Shown: positions 36,443 to 45,365, counted from the first letter of the stretch. The stretch: DNA of 64,000 nucleotides from Paeniglutamicibacter sulfureus (GCF_039535115.1 NZ_BAAAWO010000001.1:1798001-1862000), one strand, 5' to 3'. Numbers and translations are program-made. The notes: a model not told the origin generated them from the sequence alone.

Positions 36443-36448
36443 TAGACT
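36443..36448 (+). promoter_or_regulatory. -10 box for leaderless phosphatase-like/kinase-PabB mRNA
   Basis: TAGACT lies 6 nt before ATG 36455; no SD is present. It would drive the overlapping pair downstream. Confidence 0.5.
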
Positions 36449-36454
36449 AAAACC

Positions 36455-36964
36455 ATGTTCCGGATAATCACAGTGTCCACGGGCAACATCTGCCGCTCCC
36501 CCATGGCCGAGTACATGATTCGCACCGCGCTTGGCGATGCGGGAATCGTCGACGTCTCGGTCGAGTCCGCCGGCACCAGCGACGGCGAGGTGGGGAACGC
36601 GATCGACCCGCGGGCCGCCGCCATCCTGCAGTCCCACGGCATCAACGCCGAAGAGCACGTGGCGCGGGTGCTGGACCCCGCCATGATCACCGGTGTCGAC
36701 TTGCTGCTGGCCATGGACCAGGATCACCTGGCGACGCTGGCAAAGATGCTGCCTACCGATTCCTCGGTGCCCCGGCCCGACTTGCGCATGATGCGCTCCT
36801 TCGACACGACCCTGGCCTCGGCCCCGGTCGAAGGCCAGGGCATTTATGATCCGTGGTTTGGCGACTCGGCGGACTTCCGCCTGTGCTGGCAAATGGTCAA
36901 CGCCGCCATCCCGGGCGTTCTCGACTACGTGCGCGCACACATCATGCCCCAACGTGGCAACTAG
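36455..36964 (+). CDS. LMW protein-tyrosine-phosphatase homologue with Ser in place of catalytic Cys
   Basis: 169 aa. The fold family is clear: P-loop region ITVSTGNICRSPMAEY near the N-terminus and general-acid IYDPWFGD near residue 133. The canonical loop is (V/I)CxGNxCRS, where the first Cys attacks phosphate. Here that residue is Ser8 (codon TCC, 36476-36478), while Arg14 and Cys13 remain. It is predicted to bind phosphotyrosine or a phosphate ligand but not to catalyse turnover normally. It overlaps the downstream kinase-PabB gene by 11 bp. Leaderless start. Whether a sequencing error explains the Ser cannot be told from the window. Confidence 0.88.
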   Translation: MFRIITVSTGNICRSPMAEYMIRTALGDAGIVDVSVESAGTSDGEVGNAIDPRAAAILQSHGINAEEHVARVLDPAMITGVDLLLAMDQDHLATLAKMLPTDSSVPRPDLRMMRSFDTTLASAPVEGQGIYDPWFGDSADFRLCWQMVNAAIPGVLDYVRAHIMPQRGN

Positions 36965-38996
36965 CCCCGTACTGGTCCTTGGCATCGATGGAAGATCGGG
37001 CGCGGGAAAGAGCACGCTTGCCGCGGAACTTGCCACCGCGCTGCGCCGCCACCGCGAGGTAGCACTCTTCCACCTCGAGGACATCTATCCCGGATGGGAC
37101 GGCCTGGAAGCCGGCACCCACGCCTATGTCACCCAGGTCCTTGCACCCCTGTCACGCGGCGAGGCCGCGGCCTGGAACAGCTGGGACTGGGCGGCAAGCA
37201 CCCCCGGTCCGCGCTCCACGCTCTCCCCCGCACCCGTCGTGATCATCGAGGGCGTGGGTGCCGGCTGTGCCGCCGCCCGCGAACTGCTCGATGCAGTGAT
37301 CTGGGTCCAGGTTCCCGATGCCACGCGCAAGGTCAGGGCGCTGGAACGCGACGGTGCGGTCTTTGCCGAGCATTGGGACCATTGGGCAGCCCAGGAAGAG
37401 GCGTATCTCGCCGCCGATGCGGTCCCCGAGAACGCCGATGTCACCGTGGAGAACCGGGCGGACGGAAGCGCCCCGGACCACGTGCTGCGCGCGCTGAAGG
37501 CCTTGCCCCGGTGTGCCCCGGCTCTCTCCCCCGAACGCACCGAGTCCGCGGCGCAAGCACCGTTGCACACCGCACTGCAGGCGGTCCCCGACGCAGCCGC
37601 ACTCTTCGAAGCACTCTACGCCGAAGCCGGGCACGCGGTCCTGCTCGAATCCAGCAACCTGGGCTTCGCGGACCCGCGCCAACGCAACCGCTACTCCATC
37701 ATGGCCGCTGCCACCACCGATCACTGCGCGGTCTATGAACAACGCGGCGCGGTGGGGATCTTGCGCGAGGGCACCGCCACGGCGCGGCTCGCGGGCGGCT
37801 TCTTCGACTGGCTCGCCCGCAGCTGGGATGCCGCCGGCTTCCTGCCGGCGCAGGGAGAGATTCCGTTTGTTCCCGGCTGGCTGGGCTTCCTGGGGTACGA
37901 ACTCAAGCGGGAAACCGGCGGCAGCGACATCCGGGTGGACTCGCAGGTACCCTCTGGGCCGGCGGATGCCGCCATGATCAGGCCCTCCCAAGTAGTAGTC
38001 GTTGACCACCAGGCCTCCACGGTGCACCTGCTGTCCACCGCTGCCGCTGACGCCGAGGGCTTCTTCGGCCGCGTCCGGGAGCTGCTGCCACAGCTGCCGA
38101 CCACCGCCGCCGTGCCCGCGCCGCTGGTCCCGGCACCCGCGTTCACCGCGCATGACGACCGCCCCGCCTACTTGGAAAAGGTCCGTGCCGCACAGGAACA
38201 GATCCGCCTGGGCAACAGCTACGAGGTCTGCCTGACCACGTCCCTGCGCGCGGAGGCGGTGCCCTGCGACCCGTGGGAGAACTACCTGCGGCTGCGCGCT
38301 GCGAACCCCGCGCCTTTCGCGCACTACCTGCGCTTTGGCGACATGGCAGCGGCCAGCACCTCCCCCGAGCGTTTCATGTCGATCGGTTCCGATGGCTGGA
38401 TGCGCGCCGAACCCATCAAGGGCACCAGGCCGCGCGGTGACTCGCCCGAGGCCGACCTGGCCCTGGTCCGGGAGCTGGAAAGCTCTCCCAAGGACCGCGC
38501 CGAAAACATCATGATCGTGGACCTGTTGCGCAACGACCTGTCGCATTTCGCCGATCCCCGCACCCTCTCGGTGCCGCGGCTGTGCGCCATTGAAAGCTAT
38601 GCGAGCGTCCACCAGATGGTCTCCACCATTGACGCCAGGCTGCGTCCCGGTGCCCCGCGCGCCGAGGCCATTGCCGCGGCGTTCCCCGCCGGTTCCATGA
38701 CCGGTGCGCCAAAGGTCTCCACCATGGAGATCCTGGATGTGCTCGAGGACGGCAGGGCCCGCGGGCTGTACTCCGGGGCCGTGGGGTATTTTTCCGCCAC
38801 CGGCGCCGCCGACCTGTCGGTCGTCATCCGCACCCTGGTCATGGGCAGCGCCGCTGCCCCCGGCACCTGGAACCTGTCCTTGGGCGTGGGCGGTGCCATC
38901 ACCGCCGATTCGTCGCCGCAGGAGGAATGGGACGAGGTCAGGACCAAGGCCTTCGGCGTCCTCTCCGCGCTGGGCAGCGTATTCCCGGGACCTTGA
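36954..38996 (+). CDS. pabB: P-loop kinase domain fused to aminodeoxychorismate synthase component I (PabB)
   Basis: About 680 aa. Residues ~1-190 form a uridine-kinase-like P-loop NTPase: GIDGRSGAGKST (Walker A, 13-20), HLEDIYPGWDGL (Udk-like acidic motif) and VVIIEGVGAG. From ~200 on is a chorismate-binding enzyme: NSYEVCLTTSLR, PERFMS, EPIKGTRPRG (Lys in PIKGT typical of PabB, not TrpE), LLRNDLSHF and FPAGSMTGAPK. PabB converts chorismate to 4-amino-4-deoxychorismate for folate, with PabA and PabC; a PabC-like gene lies 1.6 kb downstream. GTG 36954 overlaps the upstream stop by 11 bp. The fusion is a notable oddity. Confidence 0.85.
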   Translation: MATSPVLVLGIDGRSGAGKSTLAAELATALRRHREVALFHLEDIYPGWDGLEAGTHAYVTQVLAPLSRGEAAAWNSWDWAASTPGPRSTLSPAPVVIIEGVGAGCAAARELLDAVIWVQVPDATRKVRALERDGAVFAEHWDHWAAQEEAYLAADAVPENADVTVENRADGSAPDHVLRALKALPRCAPALSPERTESAAQAPLHTALQAVPDAAALFEALYAEAGHAVLLESSNLGFADPRQRNRYSIMAAATTDHCAVYEQRGAVGILREGTATARLAGGFFDWLARSWDAAGFLPAQGEIPFVPGWLGFLGYELKRETGGSDIRVDSQVPSGPADAAMIRPSQVVVVDHQASTVHLLSTAAADAEGFFGRVRELLPQLPTTAAVPAPLVPAPAFTAHDDRPAYLEKVRAAQEQIRLGNSYEVCLTTSLRAEAVPCDPWENYLRLRAANPAPFAHYLRFGDMAAASTSPERFMSIGSDGWMRAEPIKGTRPRGDSPEADLALVRELESSPKDRAENIMIVDLLRNDLSHFADPRTLSVPRLCAIESYASVHQMVSTIDARLRPGAPRAEAIAAAFPAGSMTGAPKVSTMEILDVLEDGRARGLYSGAVGYFSATGAADLSVVIRTLVMGSAAAPGTWNLSLGVGGAITADSSPQEEWDEVRTKAFGVLSALGSVFPGP

Positions 38997-39031
38997 ACGG
39001 CCCCCCGCGCCCTCCTTCGGCGGCGCCGGGC

Positions 39032-40522
39032 TTACTGCAGGGTGGCTGAAAGCCGTGCCACGTTGTCGATCCACCGGTTCACCGGGGTGCGCCGGCTCCA
39101 CGTCCCAAGGGTGAGCTCGGTCGAGTTGGCCCGGTAGATGTCCTGAACCTTCATCAGCTCACCGACCAGGTCCGCGCCCAGGAGCATCAGGGTGATCTCA
39201 AGGTTCAGCGAGAAGGAACGCATGTCCATGTTGGAGGACCCCATGACCACCACGTCGTTGTCCACCGCCATGCACTTTGAATGCAGGACCGCGGGGGCCT
39301 TGTAGAGGTAGATCCGCACCCCTGCCCGCAGCAGGGCTTCGTAGTAGGACTGCTGCGCGTGCTGCACCAAGGCCTGGTCGCCCTTCTCGCAAACGAAGAG
39401 TTCCACCGCCACCCCGCGCTGGGCGGCGGTGGTGATGGCATAGAGCAGCGAATCGTCGGGGACGAAGTAGGGGCTGGTGATGGAGAGGCGCTCGGTGGCC
39501 GAATAGATCAGCGTGTTGAACAGCCGCAGGTTGTTTTCCGACTCGAAACCCGGTCCGCTGGGCACCACCTGCCCCAGGTCCTCCCCGGCGTTCGGCGCCT
39601 CGGTCATCGCCTCTTCCACCACCGCCAGGTCGTTGAGCAGGTCCTCGTCGGATTCCTGGGACCAGTCGGTCGCGAAGACCACGTCCAGGCTGGTCACCAG
39701 CGGGCCGCGGATCTTGGCCATGAGCTCGACCCATTCCCGCCCGAGCTTGTGCGCGCTGCTGCGCTTGTATCCGGGCTCGATGAGGTTTTGGCTGCCGGTG
39801 AAGGCCACCTGGCCGTCCACCACCACGATCTTGCGGTGGTTGCGCAGGTCCGGGCGCCGCCACCTGCGCTGGAAGGGCGCCAGCGGAAGCATCCGCCGCC
39901 ACTTGATGCCCGCGGCGCTCATCCGCCGCACCAGGGAAAAGTAGCCCCTGACGCGCAACGAGCCCAGGTGGTCAAAGAGCACCCTCACCTTGACCCCGCG
40001 CGCCACCGCCCGCTCCAGGGCCTCCAGGAACGGGGCGACATACTGCTCGTCGTCGCCGATGATGTAGAACTGCACGTGCACGTAGCGCCGGGCCCTGTCG
40101 ATTTCCCGGCGCATCTCATCCAGGGATTCCTTGTAGCCGGTGATGAACTCCACCGCGTTGCCGGCCTGCAGCGGCAGCGCGCCCAGCCTCCGGTTCAGCT
40201 GGACCGCAGAGAGCACCCAGTCCGGGGCATCGGGCGCCGAGGTGTCCCCGCTCAGGTGCTGGGTGGCTTCGAGGATCGACGCGTTGACGCGGCGCTGGCG
40301 TTCGATGCGGCGCCGCGACAGCTTGATGTTGGCAAAAAGCAGGTAGAGCAGCAGGCCCGCCACGGGCAGGAAGAAGATGGCCAGGAGCCACGCCATCGCG
40401 GTGGTCGGGCGACGGTTGCCCGGAACGATGCCCACCATGGTGATGCGGATGGTGAGCTCGATGCCCACGGCGATCGACCACAGGGCTGCACCAATCTCCA
40501 GTGCGTCGTTGCCTGCGTCCAT
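39032..40522 (-). CDS. Phospholipase D-family protein, cardiolipin-synthase-like
   Basis: About 496 aa. Two N-terminal membrane helices with TTAMAWLLAIFFLPVAGLLLYLLF (cardiolipin synthase N domain), then two PLD domains each holding HxKxxxxD: NHRKIVVVDGQVAFTGS and LHSKCMAVDNDVVVMGS. The arrangement and C-terminal length match bacterial cardiolipin synthases, which join two phosphatidylglycerol molecules (or PG and another lipid). SD AAGGAGG precedes ATG 40522; the upstream open frame to 40969 is shadow sequence overlapping pabC. Convergent with the kinase-PabB gene. Confidence 0.92.
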   Translation of the reverse strand: MDAGNDALEIGAALWSIAVGIELTIRITMVGIVPGNRRPTTAMAWLLAIFFLPVAGLLLYLLFANIKLSRRRIERQRRVNASILEATQHLSGDTSAPDAPDWVLSAVQLNRRLGALPLQAGNAVEFITGYKESLDEMRREIDRARRYVHVQFYIIGDDEQYVAPFLEALERAVARGVKVRVLFDHLGSLRVRGYFSLVRRMSAAGIKWRRMLPLAPFQRRWRRPDLRNHRKIVVVDGQVAFTGSQNLIEPGYKRSSAHKLGREWVELMAKIRGPLVTSLDVVFATDWSQESDEDLLNDLAVVEEAMTEAPNAGEDLGQVVPSGPGFESENNLRLFNTLIYSATERLSITSPYFVPDDSLLYAITTAAQRGVAVELFVCEKGDQALVQHAQQSYYEALLRAGVRIYLYKAPAVLHSKCMAVDNDVVVMGSSNMDMRSFSLNLEITLMLLGADLVGELMKVQDIYRANSTELTLGTWSRRTPVNRWIDNVARLSATLQ

Positions 40523-40609
40523 GGATCCCTCCTTGCCAGAGCCGGATTCCCGGCCATACCCCAGACTACCGCCCGCACGGCGCACACCGGAGAACCACTT
40601 TCGCGGCGG

Positions 40610-40615
40610 TAATCT
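40610..40615 (+). promoter_or_regulatory. -10 box for leaderless pabC-like mRNA
   Basis: TAATCT lies 7 nt before ATG 40623; no SD is present. Confidence 0.5.
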
Positions 40616-40622
40616 GGTAGCC

Positions 40623-41498
40623 ATGACTGCACTTGTGTTCCTTGACAGCGATTTTCCCGCCGGCCGCATCGCCGATGCCGCAACCGCACAGCTCTCGGTC
40701 CTCGACCAGGGAGTGACGCGCGGGGACGGGATCTTCGAATCCGCGTTGTACTCCCGCGGGGTCGTGCGCAAGCTCGACGCCCACCTGGCACGGATGCGCG
40801 TCTCGGCCTCGACGTGCGACTTGTTGATCCCGCACGAGGAGGACTGGCGCACGGCGATCAAGACGGCCGTGGCAGCATACGATGCCGAGTCCCCCAGCGA
40901 GGAAGCCGTCGTGAAGCTCGTGGCCACCCGCGGCACCGAGGGCACCGGGCACGGCACGTCCTGGGTCATGGTCTCCCCCGCCCCGGAGCTGGGACGGAAG
41001 CAGCGCGAGAGCGGGGTCTCGGTGATCTTCCTGGATCGCGGCTACGACTCGCGGGTCGCCGAGCGCGCCCCGTGGCTGCTGATGGGCGCCAAGACGCTGT
41101 CCTACGCGGTGAACATGGCAGCGTTGCGCCATGCCAGGAAGCTGGGCGCCGATGATGTCATCTTCGTTTCCAGCGACGGAATCGTCTTGGAGGGCCCGAC
41201 GTCCACGGTGCTCATGGCACACCGTGACGGGGACACCAAGCGGCTGATCACCCCGACCCTGGAAACCGGCATCCTTCCCGGCACGACCCAGGGCGCCATC
41301 TTTGCCGCCGCGCGGGAAGCCGGGTGGGAACTGGGCTACGGGCCGCTGACCCCGCAGGACCTGCTGGCTGCCGAAGGCCTCTGGCTGGTCTCCAGCGTGC
41401 GGTTGCTGACCCCGGTGAACTCCATCGACGGCACAGCCATTGCCCGCGACGCCGGGCTGCACGCCGAGCTCACCGCGATGGTCGACGCCATCGCCTAG
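40623..41498 (+). CDS. pabC: Aminodeoxychorismate lyase-like class IV aminotransferase (PabC)
   Basis: About 291 aa PLP enzyme. The fold-type IV pattern is seen: DQGVTRGDGIFESALYSRG, the PLP lysine in GAKTLSYAVNMAALRHA, and DGIVLEGPTSTVLM. Class IV enzymes include branched-chain and D-amino-acid aminotransferases as well as aminodeoxychorismate lyase. PabC is favoured because the PabB fusion lies nearby and the DG.. LEGP..TV pattern fits, but specificity is not proven. It would yield p-aminobenzoate and pyruvate for folate. Followed 62 bp later by a NUDIX gene. Confidence 0.82.
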   Translation: MTALVFLDSDFPAGRIADAATAQLSVLDQGVTRGDGIFESALYSRGVVRKLDAHLARMRVSASTCDLLIPHEEDWRTAIKTAVAAYDAESPSEEAVVKLVATRGTEGTGHGTSWVMVSPAPELGRKQRESGVSVIFLDRGYDSRVAERAPWLLMGAKTLSYAVNMAALRHARKLGADDVIFVSSDGIVLEGPTSTVLMAHRDGDTKRLITPTLETGILPGTTQGAIFAAAREAGWELGYGPLTPQDLLAAEGLWLVSSVRLLTPVNSIDGTAIARDAGLHAELTAMVDAIA

Positions 41499-41559
41499 GG
41501 GGGCGCTTGCCCGCAACCACGACCCCGACAGACCCCCCAAGGATTCGAGACACGCCCCC

Positions 41560-42021
41560 ATGCAAGAGCTGTTCCAGCTGGTGCCTGCCGCCTACGTGGT
41601 GCTGCGCCGCGGCAACCGGGTGCTGCTCCAGTTGCGCCAAAACACCGGCTTCATGGACGGGCACTGGGCCTGCGCCGCTGCCGGCCATGTCGAGGCGGGG
41701 GAATCGGTGGAAGCCGCGGCGGTGCGCGAGGCCGCCGAGGAAATGGGATTGCGCGTGGATCCGCGGGACCTGCTCCCGCTGACAACCTTGCACCGCGCCA
41801 ACGGCGGGGATTCGCCGCGCGCCCAGCGCGTGGACTTCTTCTTTGCCGTGTCCCGCTGGGCCGGGGAACCGAGCATCATGGAGCCGGAGAAGTGCGGGGC
41901 CATTGCCTGGTTCGATCTGGACAAGCTGCCCGACCCCATGCCGGAGCATGAACGCTACGTGCTGCAAAACCTTGCGGCCGGCACGTTGCCGGCCATCGCC
42001 TCGCTGGGCTTCACCGAGTAG
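41560..42021 (+). CDS. NUDIX hydrolase
   Basis: 153 aa. The full NUDIX box is present: GHVEAGESVEAAAVREAAEEMGL (Gx5Ex7REUxEExGU). It hydrolyses a nucleoside diphosphate linked to another moiety. The family is broad, so the exact substrate (oxidised dNTP, ADP-ribose, dihydroneopterin triphosphate) is unknown. Proximity to pabC makes a folate-precursor pyrophosphatase possible but unproven. SD-like AAGGA lies rather far upstream of ATG 41560. Confidence 0.9.
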   Translation: MQELFQLVPAAYVVLRRGNRVLLQLRQNTGFMDGHWACAAAGHVEAGESVEAAAVREAAEEMGLRVDPRDLLPLTTLHRANGGDSPRAQRVDFFFAVSRWAGEPSIMEPEKCGAIAWFDLDKLPDPMPEHERYVLQNLAAGTLPAIASLGFTE

Positions 42022-42043
42022 CCCGGAGCACCCAGGGAAACAA

Positions 42044-42093
42044 ACGGGGCCTTGCCCGTGCCCATCGCAAGATGCACCCGGGCAGGGCCCCGT
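42044..42093. terminator. Bidirectional terminator between NUDIX and ECF transporter genes
   Basis: ACGGGGC-TTGCCCG (42044-42058) pairs with CGGGCA-GGCCCCGT (42079-42093) around a ~20-nt loop, between convergent genes. Confidence 0.75.
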
Positions 42094-42109
42094 CGTGTCG
42101 TTGGCTTGG

Positions 42110-44479
42110 CTAGCTCCAGACCAGGTTCCATGTTCCCAACGTGACGGCCGCCCAAGTGGCCGCGGCACCCAGCAGCAGGCCCGCGGCGACGATGACGGCA
42201 TCCCGCCGCCCGTAGACAGAGGTCCGGAGCCAGGTCCGGGCATTGGTCCCGAAGCCCTTGGCTTCCATGGTCACCGCCAGCCGCGAGGCCCGGCGGATGG
42301 CCTGGACCAGCAGCCCGAAGACCTGTCCCAGGTTCGCGCGTAGCCGCTGCCCCGCCGAGCCCCGGCTGCCCACGCCGCGGGCGCGCCGGGCCATGCCCAG
42401 CGTGGTCCACTCCTCAATCAGCAACCCCAGCAGGCGCATGCCCGCCAGCGCCCCGAGCACGAAGCGGTGCGGAAGCCGCGCCTTCTGCGCCAGCGCGTTG
42501 GCCAGGTCCGTGGGGTCGGTGGTGAACAGCACCAGCACCGCCGGGATGGCAATCGCGAAGGCCCTCAGGCCCGTGGCGGCGCCGGCAGCCAGCGAACCCT
42601 CGGTGATGTCGAAGATGCCCAGGTCAAGAAGAACCGCGCCGGAATCGTTGCCCACCAGTGCGGTGCCCCAGGCCCCGAAGAGCGCCGCGAGCAGCAGCGG
42701 CCAGCCGCGAGCCAGGAAGCGCGGGATCGACAGCCCCGCCAGCGGCAAGGCCAGGAAGGTCGCCATCACCACCAGGGCGCTGCTGACCCAGTCCATGGAG
42801 GCCACCAGCGGGATCGTTGCCAGCGCCACCGCGGCGAGCTTGGCCAGGGGGTTGGCCCTGCCCAGGAAGCTGGCCCCGCCGCGCGCATCGGCCTCCAGCA
42901 ACCCGGGCCGGACCGCGACGCCGGGTTCGCCATGCGCGGTCCCCGGGCTCTCGAGGACAAATTCGCCGGCACCGAGGGCACGGGCGAAATCCACGTCGTG
43001 GGTCACGGCGATGATTGCCGTGCCGCGCTCCAGTTCCTCGCGCAGCAACAACGCCAGCTCCCGCCAGGTGTTGGCGTCCTGGCCGAAGGTCGGCTCGTCA
43101 AGGATCAGGATCCGCGGGCCCGAAGCCAGGACCGTGGCCACCGAGAGACGTCGCTTCTCACCGCCCGAAAGCGTGAAGGGGTTCGCCTCGGCAAGATGTC
43201 CCAGCCGCAGCCGCGACAGCAGCGTTTCGACCCGTGCCTCGATCTCCCCGTCCGTGAACAGCGGTTCCCGGGTGCCGGGCTTGACCGCGTGGGCAGGCCC
43301 GAAGGCCAATTCCTCGCGGACCGTGTTGGTGACGAATTGGTGCTCCGGTTCCTGGAACACCGAACCGATGCGTCCCACCAGTTCGGTGGCGCGCCAGTGG
43401 TAGGGGCGGGCCTCGGAGCCGGCAGCCAGCTCCCCGGTGGCCAGCACGGTGCCGGAGGCCTGTGGCAGCAAGCCCCCGAGCGTCAGGGCGAAGGTCGACT
43501 TGCCCGAGCCGTTGGCCCCGCGCACGCACCAGGCCTCGCCGGCCGCGACGCGCAGGTCAAGTCCCCCGGCAGCGATTGATCCGCCGCGCTTCCGGGTGAC
43601 CGCCAGCTCCTTGGCCTCGAGCAGCAGTGCGCCGCCATCCGTTGCGGCGGGCCGCACGTGGATCGACGGGGTGTATCCGGGGACCCAGACCCCGGCGGAG
43701 ATCAGTTCCTCGCGCACCTTCCCGGGCCCGAAGAGCTCGTCGGGGGTTCCGTCGTGGGCGATGCCGCCGCCCGGTTCCAACACGATGACCCGGTCCATGT
43801 GCGGAGCCCAGGCCTCCAGGCGGTGTTCGACGATCAGCAGGGTCGCCCCGGTGGCATCCAGCGCCGCCAGCACCGCGTCGCGGACCTCCAGCACGCCGTC
43901 GGGGTCGAGGTTCGCCGTCGGCTCGTCCAGAAGGACCAGCCCCGGGCCCATGGCAAGGATCCCGGCGAGGGCCAGGCGCTGTTTTTGTCCGCCGGAAAGT
44001 GCGGCGGTGGGGTGGTCCAGCGGGACATCGAGGCCCACGGCATCGAGGGCATCGATGATGCGTTGGGCGATCTCTTCCGGCGGCACCGACAGGTTTTCGG
44101 CACCGAAAGCAGTGTCGTCCCCGACCCGGGCCTGGACGACCTGGGTTTCGGGATCCTGTTGCATGAGCCCGACCAGACCGCGGCCCTGGGCCGAGGGGAT
44201 TCCGTCCAGCAGCAGTTCGCCGGAGGAATAGGCCTCGTCGTCCTCGTGCAGGACCCCCGCCAGGGCATAGAGCAGCGTGGATTTGCCGGCGCCCGAAGGA
44301 CCGGCCAGGAGCACGCGTTCCCCGGCGCGGATATCCAGGTCAAGGCCGCGGAGCGCCGGCTGGGCGCGGTCGGCATGCCGCCAACCCCAGTTGCGGGCGC
44401 TGACCGAGACGGCCGTGGCCACCCGGCGGCCGGTGTCCGGGGCGCCGGCTTCACGGTCCAGCATCGAAGGTGATGTCAT
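42110..44479 (-). CDS. ECF transporter energising module: two ATPases fused to EcfT (YkoD-YkoC type)
   Basis: 789 aa. Three units in one chain: ATPase 1 (Walker A GPSGAGKST, signature LSGGQKQR, Walker B LVLLDEPTANLD), ATPase 2 (~290-520; GANGSGKST, LSGGEKRR, ILILDEPTFGQD), then an EcfT-like membrane domain (~540-789) with the coupling motif EEWTTLGMARRARG. It powers a substrate-binding S component encoded just upstream. Fused duplicate ATPases are the YkoD pattern; here the transmembrane T protein is fused too. The pair is under a TPP riboswitch, so thiamine or its HMP precursor is the likely cargo. The start codon (44479) has weak SD. Confidence 0.9.
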   Translation of the reverse strand: MTSPSMLDREAGAPDTGRRVATAVSVSARNWGWRHADRAQPALRGLDLDIRAGERVLLAGPSGAGKSTLLYALAGVLHEDDEAYSSGELLLDGIPSAQGRGLVGLMQQDPETQVVQARVGDDTAFGAENLSVPPEEIAQRIIDALDAVGLDVPLDHPTAALSGGQKQRLALAGILAMGPGLVLLDEPTANLDPDGVLEVRDAVLAALDATGATLLIVEHRLEAWAPHMDRVIVLEPGGGIAHDGTPDELFGPGKVREELISAGVWVPGYTPSIHVRPAATDGGALLLEAKELAVTRKRGGSIAAGGLDLRVAAGEAWCVRGANGSGKSTFALTLGGLLPQASGTVLATGELAAGSEARPYHWRATELVGRIGSVFQEPEHQFVTNTVREELAFGPAHAVKPGTREPLFTDGEIEARVETLLSRLRLGHLAEANPFTLSGGEKRRLSVATVLASGPRILILDEPTFGQDANTWRELALLLREELERGTAIIAVTHDVDFARALGAGEFVLESPGTAHGEPGVAVRPGLLEADARGGASFLGRANPLAKLAAVALATIPLVASMDWVSSALVVMATFLALPLAGLSIPRFLARGWPLLLAALFGAWGTALVGNDSGAVLLDLGIFDITEGSLAAGAATGLRAFAIAIPAVLVLFTTDPTDLANALAQKARLPHRFVLGALAGMRLLGLLIEEWTTLGMARRARGVGSRGSAGQRLRANLGQVFGLLVQAIRRASRLAVTMEAKGFGTNARTWLRTSVYGRRDAVIVAAGLLLGAAATWAAVTLGTWNLVWS

Positions 44480-44494
44480 GATGGCTGCCGCGTC

Positions 44495-45118
44495 CTAGAG
44501 GATGGCTTCGGCGGCCGCCTTGCGGCTGGCCAGGGCGCCCAGGGCACCGGTCTTGGCCAGGGCGCGGGTGGCCAGGAAGGACAGCAGCCCGGCAATGACG
44601 ATGCCCGAGATGGTCATGAACGCGATGTAGGAGAAGAGCATGCCGGTGGTGTATTCAGGGAACCAGCGGAAGATAAAGGTGTCGTTGACGCTGCCGAAGA
44701 GCCCTGCCGCGCCTCCGGCCAGCAGTGCCACGGGAAGGTTGAACTTGCGGTAGCGGAACGCGGCGAACACCAGTTCAGCGCCAAGGCCCTGGATCAGGCC
44801 GGAGGCCAGGACGGTCAGCCCGAATTCGGAGCCCATGAGTGCCGAGACCATGGCGGCGACGATTTCGCAGAAGAGTGCGGCACCGGGCTTGCGGATGATC
44901 AGCGCGCCGAGCACCGCAGGGAAGAGCCACATGCCCGAGACCAGGGAGGCGGAGGGCGGGAAGGCCAGGAACAGGAAGTCAAGCAGGTGGTGGGTGCTGT
45001 TCCAGGCCCAGAAGATGACGCCCGAGGACACGGCGATGACGGCCGCGATGACGATGTCAACGACACGCCAGGACGAGGTTGCCGGCTTGTGCCCGGCGGG
45101 CTGGTTGGTGGTGCTCAT
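44495..45118 (-). CDS. ykoE: ECF transporter S component, thiamine/HMP type (YkoE-like)
   Basis: About 207 aa with about six membrane helices. Membrane substrate-capture subunit of an ECF importer. Segments include VDIVIAAVIAVSSGVIFWAWN, FPPSASLVSGMWLFPAVLGALIIRKPGAALFCEIVAAMVSALMG and FIFRWFPEYTTGML. The TPP riboswitch upstream and the following double-ATPase gene identify it with the YkoE family (HMP/thiamine import). SD AAGGAGG lies 8 nt before ATG 45118; a more upstream ATG overlaps this SD and was rejected. 15 bp separate it from the energising gene. Confidence 0.88.
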   Translation of the reverse strand: MSTTNQPAGHKPATSSWRVVDIVIAAVIAVSSGVIFWAWNSTHHLLDFLFLAFPPSASLVSGMWLFPAVLGALIIRKPGAALFCEIVAAMVSALMGSEFGLTVLASGLIQGLGAELVFAAFRYRKFNLPVALLAGGAAGLFGSVNDTFIFRWFPEYTTGMLFSYIAFMTISGIVIAGLLSFLATRALAKTGALGALASRKAAAEAIL

Positions 45119-45188
45119 GGTGGTGATCCTCCTTGGATACAAGGAGGGGAGGGAAAACGCTACTTTGAACGCACCCCTGAGAACTCGA

Positions 45189-45290
45189 CTTCCTTCGCCG
45201 GTACTAGCCGGGGCAGGTTCGAGGGTCTGCGGCTATCCGCACTCTCAGCGTCTTGGTGCGAATTTCTTCGCACGACGCTCCCCTGTCGTG
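45189..45290 (-). ncRNA. TPP riboswitch (THI element)
   Basis: On the minus strand the class-defining blocks occur in order: GGGGAGC (complement of 45277-45283), CTGAGAG, GACCCTCGAACCTG, and the P3/P4-side CCGGCTAGTACCGGCGAAGG. It lies ~70 nt upstream of the S-component start. TPP binding is expected to turn the ECF operon off when thiamine is plentiful. Confidence 0.95.
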
Positions 45291-45365
45291 ATTGTTTCAG
45301 TCCTATGATGCTACCTCACGCTATGCTGGGGCAGGTACCGTTGCCCGCAACATTTGGGAGTCCCC

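Noticed and set aside
43437..44231. Plus-strand frames opposite the ECF energising gene
   Set aside because: Ser/Arg/Pro-rich, no domain, and antisense to clear ABC motifs.
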